Assembly: GCF_035594125.1 (NCBI RefSeq)
Contig: NC_087171.1
Coordinates: 13,618,267-13,682,266, forward strand
From: Scylla paramamosain
Taxonomy: Eukaryota; Arthropoda; Malacostraca; Decapoda; Portunidae
DNA length: 64,000 bases
Direction of reading: 5' to 3'
Made by a program: the position numbers and the translations under genes. Each line of letters opens with the position of its first letter. Position 1 is the first letter of the stretch. The notes under the pieces were generated by a model that searched no databases, was not told the DNA's origin, and saw nothing but the letters and a program-made list of their open reading frames with translations. Positions 35,982 through 50,400 of the stretch are shown piece by piece.

Positions 35982-38490
35982 TGAGAATTTTACGTATAAG
36001 CGCAGTGTTGCATCATATTTGTTACTTTCTTTTCGGCATAACGGAACTACCAAATACATATGAAGGTTTCACTTTTATAACAGAGTAATCAAGGCAAAGT
36101 AAGCATAGTTTTTTTTTTAATGAAATATTGACTATTTTTCATTTTTTTTTTTTTTTTTTTTTTATCAAAGAAGTTTGACCTTCCTTGGTTCTGTGCAGCT
36201 GATGCAATGAAGTATTATAGGACCTCATCATGCATCATGTGACAGATCTGAGTAGATCCGTCTATGTAGGTCCTGCAGTAAGCTGGCTGATGCAATATGC
36301 TAGTATATTTCTGTGCAATGTTCGATGGTTTTGTGAGGCTGTTGCGAAACTTTTATTGATCTAGTTGAATATTCAGTGATACGTAGGGCTAGCGAGGTGT
36401 AGACATGTAGCTTTTTTTTTTTTTTTTTGTACTGTCGGTTTACATTTTTGTAGGCGCTGATAGGTGAAGGTATAGAAGGAAAAAAAATTGTGCTATTTCA
36501 TACTGCGTACATATTTTCCTATGTCAACAGGATGATTTGCGAATATCTATTATATTCAGTATTTATTAAGTGCTATTGATAACTTATCAATCTCCATAAA
36601 ATTATATGAATGGATAAGAACCTGCTACCAAGGTGAAAACAGGAAATAAACTGCAGGTCACCTTTCCCAAGGCAGGCAGCGTGAGAGAGGGAAGGTGAGG
36701 TAAACACTGAGCCTCGCCAGCCACAGGTGATTATCACGCTGCTTCCACTGTGTGCTTAGGCGTGACTGTCCTATGTCATAACCTGTTGTGGAATGGCATT
36801 AGGTTATTTATGACAAAAATGTATGATAAACTGAAGTTGTCGCCTTATAGTTTGTCTTGGAAATGAAAGTGTTTTGAAGTGTGTGACAAACTTCGCCTGG
36901 GTTCCATGGTGGCCTAATGGTGAAGCTCCTTTGTGGTGCTTACTCAGTGATAGTACGCAATGCCTAGGCTGAACTTGTGTGGTCGTGTCACCATATCTCC
37001 GTGTTAGTATGTGCACAGTTTCTTTAATGCACTATTGAGGAAGCTTGGTAAATTTTCACTCTTCCACCAGCCTGTATTTCGAACGGAACTATTCAATTTT
37101 ATTATTTTCTTTCTGGTAGTTTTCAGCCTGTATTTTTTTAATACTTTCTTTTTCCGCAAACCATTAGTTTTTTTTTTATCCCATGCCTCAAACTAATGTT
37201 TTGCGACAAAAACGGAAAGCAGATTAATACAAAAATGACCGAATTCAACAAAAAAAAAAAAAAAAGTTTCGTACTCATTAAAAAGTACCACACCAGTAAC
37301 ACTTGCAATGTTCCCCCCTGAGAGGCCTGGCCGCTGCTTGCCTGTGACCACCAGCTGGCTGTCATGCATCATCACCTAACTCAACCTAATGAAACTAAAA
37401 TAACCAAATTAACCTAACCTAAACAAACTAAACTAAAATAACCAAAACCAACCTAATGTAACCAAGCTAACCTGACCAAACCTGACTAAATTAATCTAAT
37501 CAACCAAATTAACCTAGCCAAACTTAACCAAACCTAACTTTTAAGGCCAAGAAATGCATGTGAAGTCATTGCCTTATTCGTTGTAAAATCTGATGATGCT
37601 CTGAAAGTAATCAAAGTGACACCAAGTCATCCACTGCCAACAGACATCATTCTCAGACCAATTCAAATATCTCAAACTGAGCTGCTTCGCTCTCCTCTGG
37701 ATGAAATAAAACACGATGATTGGCTAAATTAATTCTGTATTTTTTAATTGACCAGCAGGTGCATTCTCAAACAAAATAAATTACAATGACTAATTTTGCA
37801 CTTGTCTAACAAGTGTGACATATGCATGCACGAACGAACTCACCTTCACTGGGAAAGATCAGTGCCCACCTATCCATCTCATGTATGGGTGTATCACTTT
37901 CAAGCGTTGTCAAGGGAGTGAATGAGCTTGCTTCCCTAAAAAATGGATAAATCTTTAAAAATTGCTGTCAGTATCATAGATAATTTGTGGTAGGTATATA
38001 TGAGGTTCAAATTACTCGGAATGGAAAGTTCTATTTTTTGAGAAGGGTATGAAAAGCCATGTTGAGATTAATGAAAGAATAAAAGAATACCAGAAACTAA
38101 ACTGGTATATGCCCAAGTGATGGATTTTTTTTTTTTTTTTTTTAACAAGTTAGAGTTTTACAATAGTACACTCCTTTCCTCTTGTCTATTCCAGGCTTCT
38201 GTATTTTTATGGGAGAAACTATACTTTTAAATGACATTTAAGTGTGTCCTTTTCTGGAATACCACTTATGTTCTCTTTAAAACATAGCCTCTGTTTTTCC
38301 CCCACTAATAATGGATCTTTTATATTTTCATTGCATTAATTTTTATGTGGTAATTTTGACACTCCACTCTGGTGTCTTTATTTCTGGTCAGTTTTTGTTT
38401 GGTCATTTGTCTTTTTCATTGACTCTTGTAATGATAAGATAGTTACTTCACAAGACCATCAATGTTTGTAACTGTTACTGTGTCTTGCAG
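35982..38490. other. Head-to-head intergenic / BTB 5' region
   Basis: No coding gene recognised. An acceptor (tcttgcag, ending 38490) sits two bases before the BTB-gene start codon, so a non-coding first exon and an intron must lie in this interval. T-runs are at 36140-36163, 36414-36428 and 38126-38143. An AACCTAA-rich tract is listed separately. Confidence 0.45.
37374..37540. repeat. Degenerate AACCTAA / CCTAA-rich tract
   Basis: About 165 bp dominated by AACCTAA, AACCAAA and AACTAAA heptamer-like units, e.g. 'aacctaacctaaac'. It resembles decayed (CCTAA)n, the complement of the arthropod telomere repeat (TTAGG)n, but is too degenerate for certainty. Confidence 0.5.
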
Positions 38491-38492
38491 GA

Positions 38493-41400
38493 ATGGCTGA
38501 AGCAGGGACGAGCTTATCAGACTGGCAGACAGGACTGAACTGCCTCAGTCACAGAGCAAATCACATCCTAAATTCTGGCCAGTGGTCTGATTGCAGTTTT
38601 CTTGTTGGCAATGAAAATAATCAAAAGGTAAGATAGATCTGGTGTTCTTTGTGCCAATTAGGATTTTATTACAGTTACAGATGAAAAAACAGGTTTAATT
38701 TATCTACATTCATATATCAACTTGATTATGCAACATTAAATAGTATTAGAGTGTTGCCACAGGGGTCAGTATCAGAGCCATTATTGTTTTTAATATGTAT
38801 CAGTGTCCTGGATTGTGGAATTAGTAATCATGTTTGTAAATTTGCGGATGACATGAAGATAGGTAGATTAATTAGGTCAGAATTGGATACAATACTATTT
38901 CCTTGCAGGCAGATTTGGATAGGATGAATGAATGGACAGACAGATGGCAAATGCAGTTTAATATCAACAAATTCAAAATACTTAGTGCAGGTAGAGGAAA
39001 CCCACACAGTAGGTACACAATAAACAATGAAGCTCTGATAGGTTCAGGTCACTGTACTGCTCATTGACCTTGTCCATCAACATCTGGAATTGGCAGTGAT
39101 TTATGGTGTGAGAGAGGATGGAGTTGATGACCTTAACCTTGACAGACATGACATCCACAAGGTTGGCAGACTTGGTGCATAGGTACTCTTACTGGATGAT
39201 GCAATCCACCTTGGGGATGGGCCTCACCCAATCAATGAGAATAGGTTCTCTTCTGTTTTAGAGGGCTAGAAACTAAGTTTTGTGCTCAGGCATATGAGCT
39301 GGAGTAGCCTGCAGGATTTGGGCAAAAATTGAAGGAGTTTGGACAAGTGGCATTTACTGTGTAAGAAATACAAAGAGGAAATATCCAACAGATGCCTTCC
39401 TTTTATCCCTCAGTGAAGCTCAGCCTCTGCCGCATGCTGCAAAACTATGAGTAACTGAGTTTACCAATGAACATTATATTGTATAGCCGACTTGGCTGTA
39501 ATTAGTGATAGACACTAAAATACTACATGGCAGCATGTGGTAGTGTGGTGGGAAGGATGGCTATCAGCTTATTGTTCCCTCCCTGCCCAATGTGCTATCA
39601 CAAAATATTTTATGATATTGCTAATTACAACAGTACTGTCCTTATGTACTGTTTACTAGTAAATTATGTGTTTAGTAACACCATTTGTCTCATTGAAAGA
39701 TACTGTAATGTTCCATGAGTTCTGTGAATCATGATTCAATTATTCAAAATTTGTTTTCTTGCTTAGTGCAAGAACTGAGAAGAATTTAAAAGCTGCTTGG
39801 GAGAGTGCAGTAAAGGTTTGTGTTGCTATGGAATTGATCATACAAGCCACACCATTCTCCTTTAAAGAAGCAAATTGCCCCATTAATTTAAATCACTCAT
39901 TGGAGAATTACCTGAAGGAAGGTTGTGTCAGACAGGTAAAGATTTCCACCATGTATCAATGTACTACACCAGTTTGCTAAACAAAGTTATTGAAATTGAA
40001 TCATGATTCAGTGAAAATGACCAAGCTGTGCTCTTTTCACTTGACCATGTCATTCTGATGCCTGATTCTGAAGACCGCACACACATCAGTCTGATACACT
40101 GCTAACTGCAGCCAGTATTGAGGGAACCCTCTACAAGAATTATCTTCACTGTGCCCTGCCAGTGTTCAACACGATGGCCAGCATTCTCGAAACCATTACT
40201 GTGATGACTTGTCCAGTAGAGTGCAATTTCAGTGCCTGGCCATACTGAATATTAAGTGACACTACACAAATTTGTCTGTTAATATGAATCTGATTATATA
40301 GTTAATATAACTGCTTCTAAGCAAGGAAGAAAACAACATTTCTTTAGGAAGTCATGACTTAGATGAGAGCACAGACTTGAGACTTACTTTTTATTTCAGT
40401 GTTTATGAATTCTTTGTATTTGTTTGCTGCTCAGTTTGCATTAATGAGTTTATTATCTGTATTTATGATTTCTTTATTTGTTCTAGGATTTGTTTACTTG
40501 TTCTAGCAATACTAATATCTCCAAAGACCAGAATAGCAAACCTTCCATAACCATCTAAAATTCCAAACCAAATTACTATAACAACAGTGAGGCAGTCAGT
40601 CTGCCACCTTTTCACTTACCTTTTTAATTTTCCCATATATTCCCAATAGAGCAGGCAGGTACAGTCAGGTATGTCTGGTAGGAGATTTTAATTTTAGGAA
40701 TATCGACTGGAGTCTGATAGTGGGTAACAAGGAAGCAGAGGAATTTCTTAAGGTAATTCAGGATTATTTTTTAAAACAGGTAGTTGTAGAACCCACAAGG
40801 GGGAATAATATTCTAGATTTAATTCTAACTAACAGGGAGAAAGAAGTCATGCAGGTAGAGGTTGGAGGACAGCTAGGTAACAGTGACCATAGGGAAATTA
40901 GGTACAATTTAAAATGGGAAGAAACTTTTAGAAGCAAAAACACTAGTAAAATACCTGACTTTAGGAGAGCAGATATTGAGAAATTAAAAAGGTACCTCCA
41001 AGGAGTTGACTGGCAATGGATGCAGGGTGAGGTCAGGTCCTGGACAGAGTTGAGAGAGATAAGGCAAGATGAGAGATTTGAGGTGAGGTGTGAGGGTGTA
41101 GGACAAGAGGAGGGAAGATGTGTCAGGAAGGGGCCGAGGAGAGAGGGAGGGAGAGATAGGTGTGAGTATGTTGGAATGTCAGGTCATGCTGAAATGAGAG
41201 AGGTGAGGTTGAGGCTAGTAGAGGAGGGAGTGGAGAGGATGGCAGGGGCCGAAGTAAATGTAGATGAATTGTATAAATATTTCATAAAGTTCATACAGGT
41301 CAGTTAGCAAATATCCCATACAGGGCAATAAGATCACAGAAAAATTACCCTAAATGGATGACTGCTAGGTTAAACATTATATAGGGCAGAAGAGAAGTAT

Positions 41401-44400
41401 ATATAAGAGACTAAGGGCAGGTGAAGAAGTTTTAAGGTCACAATATAATGAATTAGAACAGTTAGGAAGTTAACGAGGAAAGCAAAGGGCAATTATGAAT
41501 TAAAGGTAGCCAGCCAGGCGAAGACGGACCTCAGGTATACAGGACGAAGAATAAGGATACTATAGGTCCATTAAAGGCAGCAGATGGGGAGCTGGTTAGT
41601 TCTGGTGAGGAGATTAGTAAAATTCTGAATGAGTATTTTTTAACTGTCTTCACTCAGGAAAACATGCAGGATATGCCAGATAGTGAACAGATGTTTAGAG
41701 AAGATGAGAATGAGAAGCTGACAGATATTTCCATAACTAGGGAGATAGTGGAACAGGAGATAGATTGGCTAAAGAAGTTCAAGACACCAGGACTAGATGA
41801 TATATATCCCAGAGTACTTAAGGAATGCAAAGAGGTTATTAGTGAGCCGTTAGTTTATGTCTTTAGGAAATCACTTGAGTCAGGTGAGGTACCAGTAATG
41901 TGGAGGCAGGCTATTGTAGTACCCATCTTTAAGAAAGGAGATAAAACTTTAGCATCTAACTATAGACCTGTCAGCTTAACTTCAGTTGTAGGTAAAATAT
42001 TAGAGTCAATAATAGTGAGGAACATTAGGGAACATTTAGACAAATATAACTTGATAAATCAGTCACAGCATGGCTTCACAAAGGGGAAGTCTTGCCTGAC
42101 AAACTTGTTAAGTTTTTACAGTAAAGTGTACGAGGCAATAGATAATGGTGATAGTTATGATATCTTATATCTGGACTTTAGTAAAGCATTTGACAAGGTA
42201 CCCCATCAAAGGCTCCTGAGAAAGGTTAGGGCACACGGGATAGATGGGAAGGTGTTAGGCTGGATAGGGTCATGGCTTAGTGACAGGCGACAGAGTTGTA
42301 ATAAACAGCTTGAAATCTGAGTGGTGTCATGTAATTAGTAGGGTGCCACAGGGATCAGTATTAGGGCCATTTTTATTTCTAATTTATATCAGTGACTTGG
42401 ATAGTGGAATTAGTAGTGATGTTTGTAAATTTGCAGATGACACAAAGATAGGTAGATTAATTAGGTCAGAATCAGATGCCATCACCTTGCAGGCAGATTT
42501 AGATAGGATGAATGAATGGACGGACAGATGGCAAATGCAATTTAATATCAATAAATGCAAAGTGCTTAACATAGGTAGAGGAAACCCACACAGTAGGTAC
42601 ACATTAAACAACCAAACTCTGGTAGGTACAGGGTACGAGAAAGATTTAGGAGTTATAGTTAGCTCTGAACTCCGTCTAGGAAAACAATGCATAGAGGCCA
42701 GAAACAGGGCAAATAGGGTACAAGGATTCATTTTTAGGAGTGTTAAAAGTAGATGGCTGGAAGTAATATTAAAGTTATACTTGGTGCTGGTCAGACCTCA
42801 TCTAGACTACGCTGTGCAGTTCTGGTCCCCACATTACAGGAAAGATATAGGTCTATTAGAATCAGTACAGAGGAGAATGACTAAAAGGATACAGGGGATG
42901 AGGAGTATTCCTTACAAGGCGAGATTGAAGTTGTTAAATTTACATTCTTTAGAGAGAAGTAGGTTAAGAGGGGACCTGATAGAAGTCTTTAAGTGGTATA
43001 AGGGTTACAACAAGGGAGATGTAAGCAAAATTCTTAGGATCAGCAACCAGGGTAGAACAAGAAATAACAGGTTCAAGCTTGAAAAATTTAGGTTTAGGAA
43101 GGAGATAGGAAAAAATTGGTTCTCAAATATAGTGGTAGATGAGTGGAACGGACTCAGTAATCATGTTGTTAGTGCTAGGACATTAGAGAGCTTTAAGAGA
43201 AGAATAGACAGGTTTATGGATGGGGATAATAGATGGAAATAGGTTGGTATATTTCATACAGGGACTGCCACGTGTAAGCCTGGTCGCTTCTTGCAGCTTC
43301 CCTTATTTCTTATGTTCAATTAACTATGCTGCCATACATGTCCTCCCTTTCTCTCCTTGCTCCACTCATGAATTTTGATAATTGTTGTTTTACTGATGGT
43401 GTAATCATATGGATGGCAGTATGATAAATTTTCAGGCAAATAAATTTTTCCAGGTCTCCCAGACTCAACCCCATATGCTGATGGTTTTGAGGGAATGGTT
43501 ATAATTGTGAATGTGAATCTGTGTGTGTGGACATCTTGTTTCAGCTACCCTCTTTTAGGGGAGATGAAAGTCTTGTAAATATATACTAGATAGAGACATA
43601 CCAACTTAACATTCTAAAATATATTGGGTATATAGTGTAATTTGAAATGGAAATACAGTGATTACTTTTTTTGTTTGGTTTAATTTTTTTGTTGTTTTGT
43701 TTTCAGACTATTCATGGGCACCGCCTCATTCTAGCTATGTCATCACCAGTGTTTGAAACAATGTTTTATGGAGGACTTCCAGAAAAAAGTGAAAAGCCAA
43801 TAGAAATTCTGGATGTGCAGCCAGAAGCTTTTAGAGCATTACTTCAGTAAGTTCATTAAACCTTTCATAAAAAATTTAGGTTCTCCATCTGTAATGACAA
43901 AATCTACAAAACTTTAAAATCTATAAGTTTTAACTACTGATGCAATTTATAATTCATTTATATTACAGTATTAGTAGAAGAAAAATTTGTAGAGTAATAT
44001 TGTAAAGAATTTTATAAGAATAATGCCATGAGAAAATGATGCGACATTATTATAAATACAGTATATAAAACATGTTCAATCAGTACATACTGAATTGAAC
44101 TGAGGTTAATATCAGTGGTTAGTGGATCTAGTTTATTTTGTCTCCTAAGGGATGCCACAGATGTGGCCACTGTGGCATTGTATGAAAAGCTACATTGCAA
44201 ACTGTGCGAGCTAACTAGTGGCTGTCACAAGTGGCTTCATGTGGAAAGGCTCTTTGTCTTGAATTGCAACTCAATAGTTAATCCTTCTTGAATTTGGTAA
44301 TTGAAAATAGTTATCTCGAATGAATTTTTTTCTCTATATTTTTTTTTGTTTTAGGTACATCTACACTGATGAAATCAACCTGAAATCTTTTGATCAAGTC

Positions 44401-47400
44401 TGTGAGATATGCTATGCTGCAAAGAAGTACATGATTCCAGCCTTGGTAAAGCAGTGCACTGAGTTTATATGGGGAGACCTCTACCCTGGAAATGTATGTC
44501 GGGCTTATGAGTTTGCTCTGTTGTTTGAAGAACCAAGATTGATAGGGAAGTGTTTGCAGGTAAATATTTGTTTTATATGCTTTGTATTAACCTCTTCAAT
44601 ACTGAGTGTGCGACCCCAACCTCCCATCTCCCACTCTGAATTTTTTGTGTACTTCTCTCAATAGAGTGTAATTTGTATTTATCCTTTCACATTTATTTAG
44701 TCTTTTTTTTTATGTGATCAGATAGATTTCGGTTACAAGATGCATATTATATGAAATAAAACCATTAGTGTAAAGGAGTGTGACTTGTGGAGTGGCAGCA
44801 GTGGTGTTTCAGCATCATTACTCATTTTCCTCTTATTTTCCAGCAAATATTCTTCATCCAAGCCTTTTATAATTCATACCAACCATCTTTTAAATGTAAT
44901 TGATCCACCAGAATTTTATTCAATTTTCTTTTCAGTTAGGGGGTTTGCATGGATTTATTATTACTGTTATTACCATAATATTCGTGTCTGTTTGTAAGAT
45001 ACCATAGAGAGAAGAGGGTTCTTAGTCTGTTTGTAAGACACCATACAGAGACGGGGGTTCTTAGTCCTTCTCTCCATCCCTTTTAGTCTTTTATGACATG
45101 AAAAGAATGCTGTAGCTGTGTTCTTACTGCCTGCCACAGAGCAAAAGTGTGTGTGTGTGTGTGTGTGTGTGTTGCTTTGCCCGAGTCACTCCATGTGGTA
45201 TATAGATAGATATAATAGTTTATTTATTCATTTTATACAGTTTACTTGCTGGCTTAAGGAAACCAGTTATATAAAAAAAGAAGGCCCTTAAGATGACAGT
45301 CTTTATATAGCACAGTCAAAAGAGGATTATCCAAAATTTGAAAAGCATCTTGAAAGGTGAGGCGACATCCATGATTAAGAAATATTTCTTAAGCATCTTG
45401 AAAGGTGAGGCGACATCCATGATTAAGAAATATTTCTTAATCTTATTTCCTCAGATCATTGAGAAGAGAACTGATGAAGTGTTAAAGGACCCATCATTTG
45501 AGGAAATGGGTCTCTCTACTCTGAGAACAATACTTAAGCAAGAGACTCTTAATGGTGAGTAGTATAGATTTATGTATACATCCTTTATTGGTGTAGCTGT
45601 AATTGGAGAGACTGAATAACTCGTAAAATATGATGACGTGTGCTACACTTCATCTATTCCTAGCTTGTTATGTAGGGTGTTTTTAACAACACTGTCAAAC
45701 TAATAAATCTATCATTGCAAAATAAATCAACTTCACTCTATAATGACATACATAAAAATGAGCTGTTGATGAGATATAAAATAGTCTACATAGTGGTAGT
45801 GCATCCATTGTGTAGTAAGCTGAACACCTGCAGCTCATCCCTCCCTTCCTGCTCCTGTCAACTTGCTCCACACACTGTTCAATAATGGCAGGCAATTATG
45901 ATATTATTGGATGTTGTGTGCTATGAAATGAAACACTCTACACATTGAATAGCTCACATACATCAACTGAAACAATACAGATTAACATAACAGTTAGATG
46001 TCCAGACTGGACATCATCATGATATATATTACACACAAAATAAGCACATAGTTTTATTGATATGAATAATAACAGGGAGGAACAGTAATAATCACAGTGT
46101 CTGTCACTGACCAAGGATGGACTGCAGGTGTTCAGTTTGTTTCATGCTGGATTGACTACGGCTCTGTACACACTATTCTGTATCTCAGTGATAGGTAGCT
46201 AATTTATATGCATTTTTAATAGATAATGAAGATTTGTTTTAAAATGTGGATTTATTCTCAGAGTTTGGTGGTGGTGTTAAAAAATACCATGTATGTATAT
46301 ATCCCAAGCTGTTCTTGTAGGCTTGTTACTGATTAGATTGCCTCAGGCAACCAACCTCCTACGGTGCAGAATACTTGGTTTCCTCATCGTTCATAGGATA
46401 CTGGAATAATAGATTAAAAACATACTTATTCCAGTATTACTTTTAGTTAATTTGTTTGATATGGACTATAAATAGGCACTGTTATGTTCATGTTGGATTT
46501 ACAAAACTTCCTTTCATTCCAAGAATAATAATAAAAAAAAAAAAGCCACATAGTTCAGTAAAATAGTTGTTTTTAAAGAAAACAACTAAGATGTGCAAGG
46601 CCTGAGGCACAGTGGAGAGAAGTTGAAGGAATATGAAAGAGGAATAAATGAGTGGATGTTTTGGTAGGTAGGCAAGCGCTTGTTTAGAAGTGAGGGAGCA
46701 GGAAAGGTAAGCAAGTGCTTGTTCAGAAGTGAGGGAACAGGAAAGGTAGGCAAGTGCTTGTTCAGAAGTGAGGGAGCAGGAAAGGTAGGCAAGTGCTTGT
46801 TCAGAAGTGAGGGAGCAGGAAAGGTAGGCAAGTGCTTGTTCAGAAGTGAGGAAGCAGGAAAGGTAGGCAAGTGCTTGTTCAGAAGTGAGGGAGCAGGAAA
46901 GGTAGGCAAGTGCTTGTTCAGAAGTGAGGAAGCAGACTTGTAAGTTGGGAGAAGATTGAAGAGTGTAAATTGTACTTTTGCTGTACTGAATTCACTGATA
47001 AATAATGATTTGCCCCTTTTCCATGCAGTATCAGAGTTAGTGCTTTGGGATGCCCTGCTAAACTGGGCTGTTCAAGAATGTGGGCGGCAGTCTCTTGAAG
47101 TTAATCCTGAGAATCAGCGGAAGGTGCTTGGTGAATGTTTTGGTATGGTGAGGTAAGCAACAGTGTTTTTGTTATCCTGTTCTGTATATTCTTTATTCTT
47201 TTTGTGACATTTTTTGTTCACCCAAGAAAATTATGAGGGACTTCATTTATGCAAGGTGGTCTGCAGGTTTAGGTAGATACTTGATATGATAGTGAGTCAT
47301 CCTAAGGAGATAGAGAAATTCAGGTTTAAATGTGTGTATTAAGCTTGCATTCGTATCTTCACAGAAAATATCTTTCCTCTCTGTCCATCTCACCATGTTT

Positions 47401-50400
47401 ACCTACACTGTTTCCAGTTAAGTTTTTTTACCATTCTCTCTCTTCATATAAACAGGTGGCACATGCCTTACCTCCACACTTTTACTCTTTTTCTGTTCAT
47501 ATCTTGAATGTAAACTGAAGTAAGATGTAAAACAGAATACTTACTTGTTTCAAGTTTAATTGATTAGCTACAAAATATGCAAGAAGCATCTTGTCCACAT
47601 GTGTAAATGCTCTCTGCCTAGATGAAAAATATCTCAGGTTTTCTTCTTTCCTATAATTAAACAAAAAATATTGGTGTGAAGGAAGTCTACAATAGCAGCA
47701 AACAGCTATAGATGTCTAATAGCAGATAGCCGTTTGACTTTCATTGCCTTAAATTATGATGTTTAGTAACTGGTCAGAGTGTTATGATATCATAACAGTC
47801 ACCAGTGGGCAGACCAAGGCTGCAATCTCCCTTTTTTTTTTTTTATGTAGAAAGGACACTGGCCAAGGGCAACAAAAATCCAATGAGAAAAAAAGCCCAC
47901 TGAGATGCCAGTCCCAGAAAAGGGTCCAAAGCGGTTGTCAAAAACTGAAGGATAAGTGTCTTGAAACCTCCCTCTTGAAGGAGTTCAAGTCATAGGAAGG
48001 TGGAAATACAGAAGCAGGCAGAGTTTACCAGAGAAAGGGATTGAGAACTCTTGCATTAGAGAGGTGGACAGAACAGGGGTGAGAGAAAGAAGAAAGTCTT
48101 CTGCGACAAGGCCGCCAGAGATGGGAGGGCATGCAGTTAACAAGATCAGAAGAGCAGTTAGCATGAAAATAGTGGTAGAAGACAGCTCGAGATGCAACAT
48201 TGCGGCAATGAGAGAGAGGCTGAAGACAGTCAGTTAGAAGAGAGGAGTTGATGAGACGAAAAGCTTTTGATTCCACCCTGTCTAGAAGAGCAGTATGAAT
48301 GGAAATGTGAAGCATACTCCATACATGGACAGATAAAGCGCTTGTACAGAGTTAGCAGCTGTGGGGGGGGGGTGAGAAAAACTGGTGGAGACGTCTCAGA
48401 ACGCCTAACTTCATAGAAGCTGTTTTAGCTAGAGATGAGATGTGAAGTTTCCAGTTCAGTTTGCAAGTAGGAAAGGACAGACTGAGGATGTTCAGTGTAG
48501 AAGAGGGGGGACAGTTGAGAATCATTGAAGAAGAGGGGATAGTTGTCTGGAAGGTTGTGTTGAGTTGATAGTTGGAGGAATTGAGTTTTTGAGGTATTGA
48601 ACAATACCAAGTTTGCTCTGCCCCAATCAGAAATTTTAGAAAGATCAGAAATCAGGCATTCTGTGGCTTCTCAGTGTAAATGTTTACTTCCAGAAGGGTT
48701 GGATGTCTATGAAAAGACGTGGAAAAGTGTAGGGTGGTTTCATCAGTGTAGGAGTGGATAGGACAAGAAGTTTGGTTTAGAAGGTCATTGATGAAGAGAG
48801 TGGGTGACAGCACAGAAACCTGAGGAACACCACTGTTAATAGTTTTAGAAGAACAGTGACCGTCTACCACAGCAGCAATAGAATGGTCAGAAAGGAAACT
48901 TGAGATGAAGTTAGAGAGAGAAGGATGGAAGCCATAGGAGAGTAATTTGGAAATCAAAGCTTTGTGCCAGATTCAATCAAAAGCTTTTCATATATCCAAG
49001 GCAACAGCAAAGGTTTCACCATAATCTCTAAAAGAGGATGACCAAGACTCAGTAAGGAAAGCCAGAAGATCACCAGTAGTTTGGAAATCAAAGCTTTGTG
49101 CCAGACTCTATCAAAAGCTTTTCATATGTCCAAGGCAACAGCAAAAGTTTCACCAAAATCTCTAAAAGAGGATGACCAAGACTCAGTAAGGAAAGTCAGA
49201 AGATCACCAGTAGAGCGGCCTTGACAGAACCCATACTGGCGATCAGATAGAAGGTTGTGAAGTGATAGATGTTTAAGAATTTTCCTGTTGAGGATAGATT
49301 CAAAAACTTTATATAGGCAGGAAATTAAAGCAATAGGACAGTAGTTTGAGGGATTAGAATGGTCACCCTTTTTAGGAACAGGCTAAATGTAGGCAAACTT
49401 CCAGTAAGACAGAGCTGAGAGTGATTAGGCAAGGTGCAAGCACAGAGGCACAGTTTCAGAGAACAATAGGAGGTACCCCATCAGATCCATAAGCCTTCTG
49501 AGGGTTTAGGCCAGTGAGGGCATGGAAAACATCATTGCGAAGAATTCTAATAGGTACCATGAAGTAGTCAGAGGGTGAAGGAGAGGGAGGAGAGTTTGTG
49601 TTGTATTTGTGTTTGCCATATATTTTTTTCTCCCACTATAGTATGTTTTTGTATTGCATAAAACTGATTTGTTGTATTCATGCTTCTTTAAAAAATAGAG
49701 AAATTATCATTATTTACTTTACTGTGGAATAAAATTATTTTTTTACTCTACTTGCTTGAGTTTTGCTTTCTTTAAATAAAGTACCAGATGTTAATAAAGA
49801 TAGAATTAATTCTATGAAAACAATACAAATCAGTTTTATTTGGTATGAACATATATACTGTATTATTGTGGGAGGGGAAGGAATTGCAGATATATATGCA
49901 AGGCACAGCAGGGTTGCACATTACAGGCTTGCTGCATCAAAAGACATGACAACTCAGAAACCAGTCAGTGAACAGCAGGAATAGCAAAAACAAGTGAATT
50001 GCCTAAATCTTTTCATAAACACAGCTATCAGATCTCTTTCAGTGTTTGCTGCTAGTGTACATTTCCTGCAAACCACAGAGAAAGGAAGAAACTGAAGAAG
50101 AACTTTTCCCAAAGGGGAACATTTGCACACACTGCATGACAGGGCCTCTGCTGCCCAACACATCTGACCTTCAACATGATCAGCAAAGAACTACAGGGAA
50201 GCCCATGCAGGGTGGTCTTTGCTCCCTGTATGTATCTCCATCCCTTTTCCATCATTACGGTCTTCTGACCAAGCAATGGCACACATGGCACACTTCCTAT
50301 TATGGTTTTAAGTTGCACTGGGAAGTGACTCCCTCTGTTCCAGCTAATTTCACCACACCACTTGATTGTGTCGATGTAAGGTTGTATGTACAAGTATATC

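Noticed and set aside
36895..36960. tRNA-like stretch 'tggtggcctaatggtgaag'
   Set aside because: Resembles a pol III A box, but no B box or cloverleaf follows.
46586..46943. Repeat proteins or a CRISPR array at the 39-bp repeats
   Set aside because: Units are directly adjacent without spacers, in a eukaryotic intron, so this is a minisatellite.
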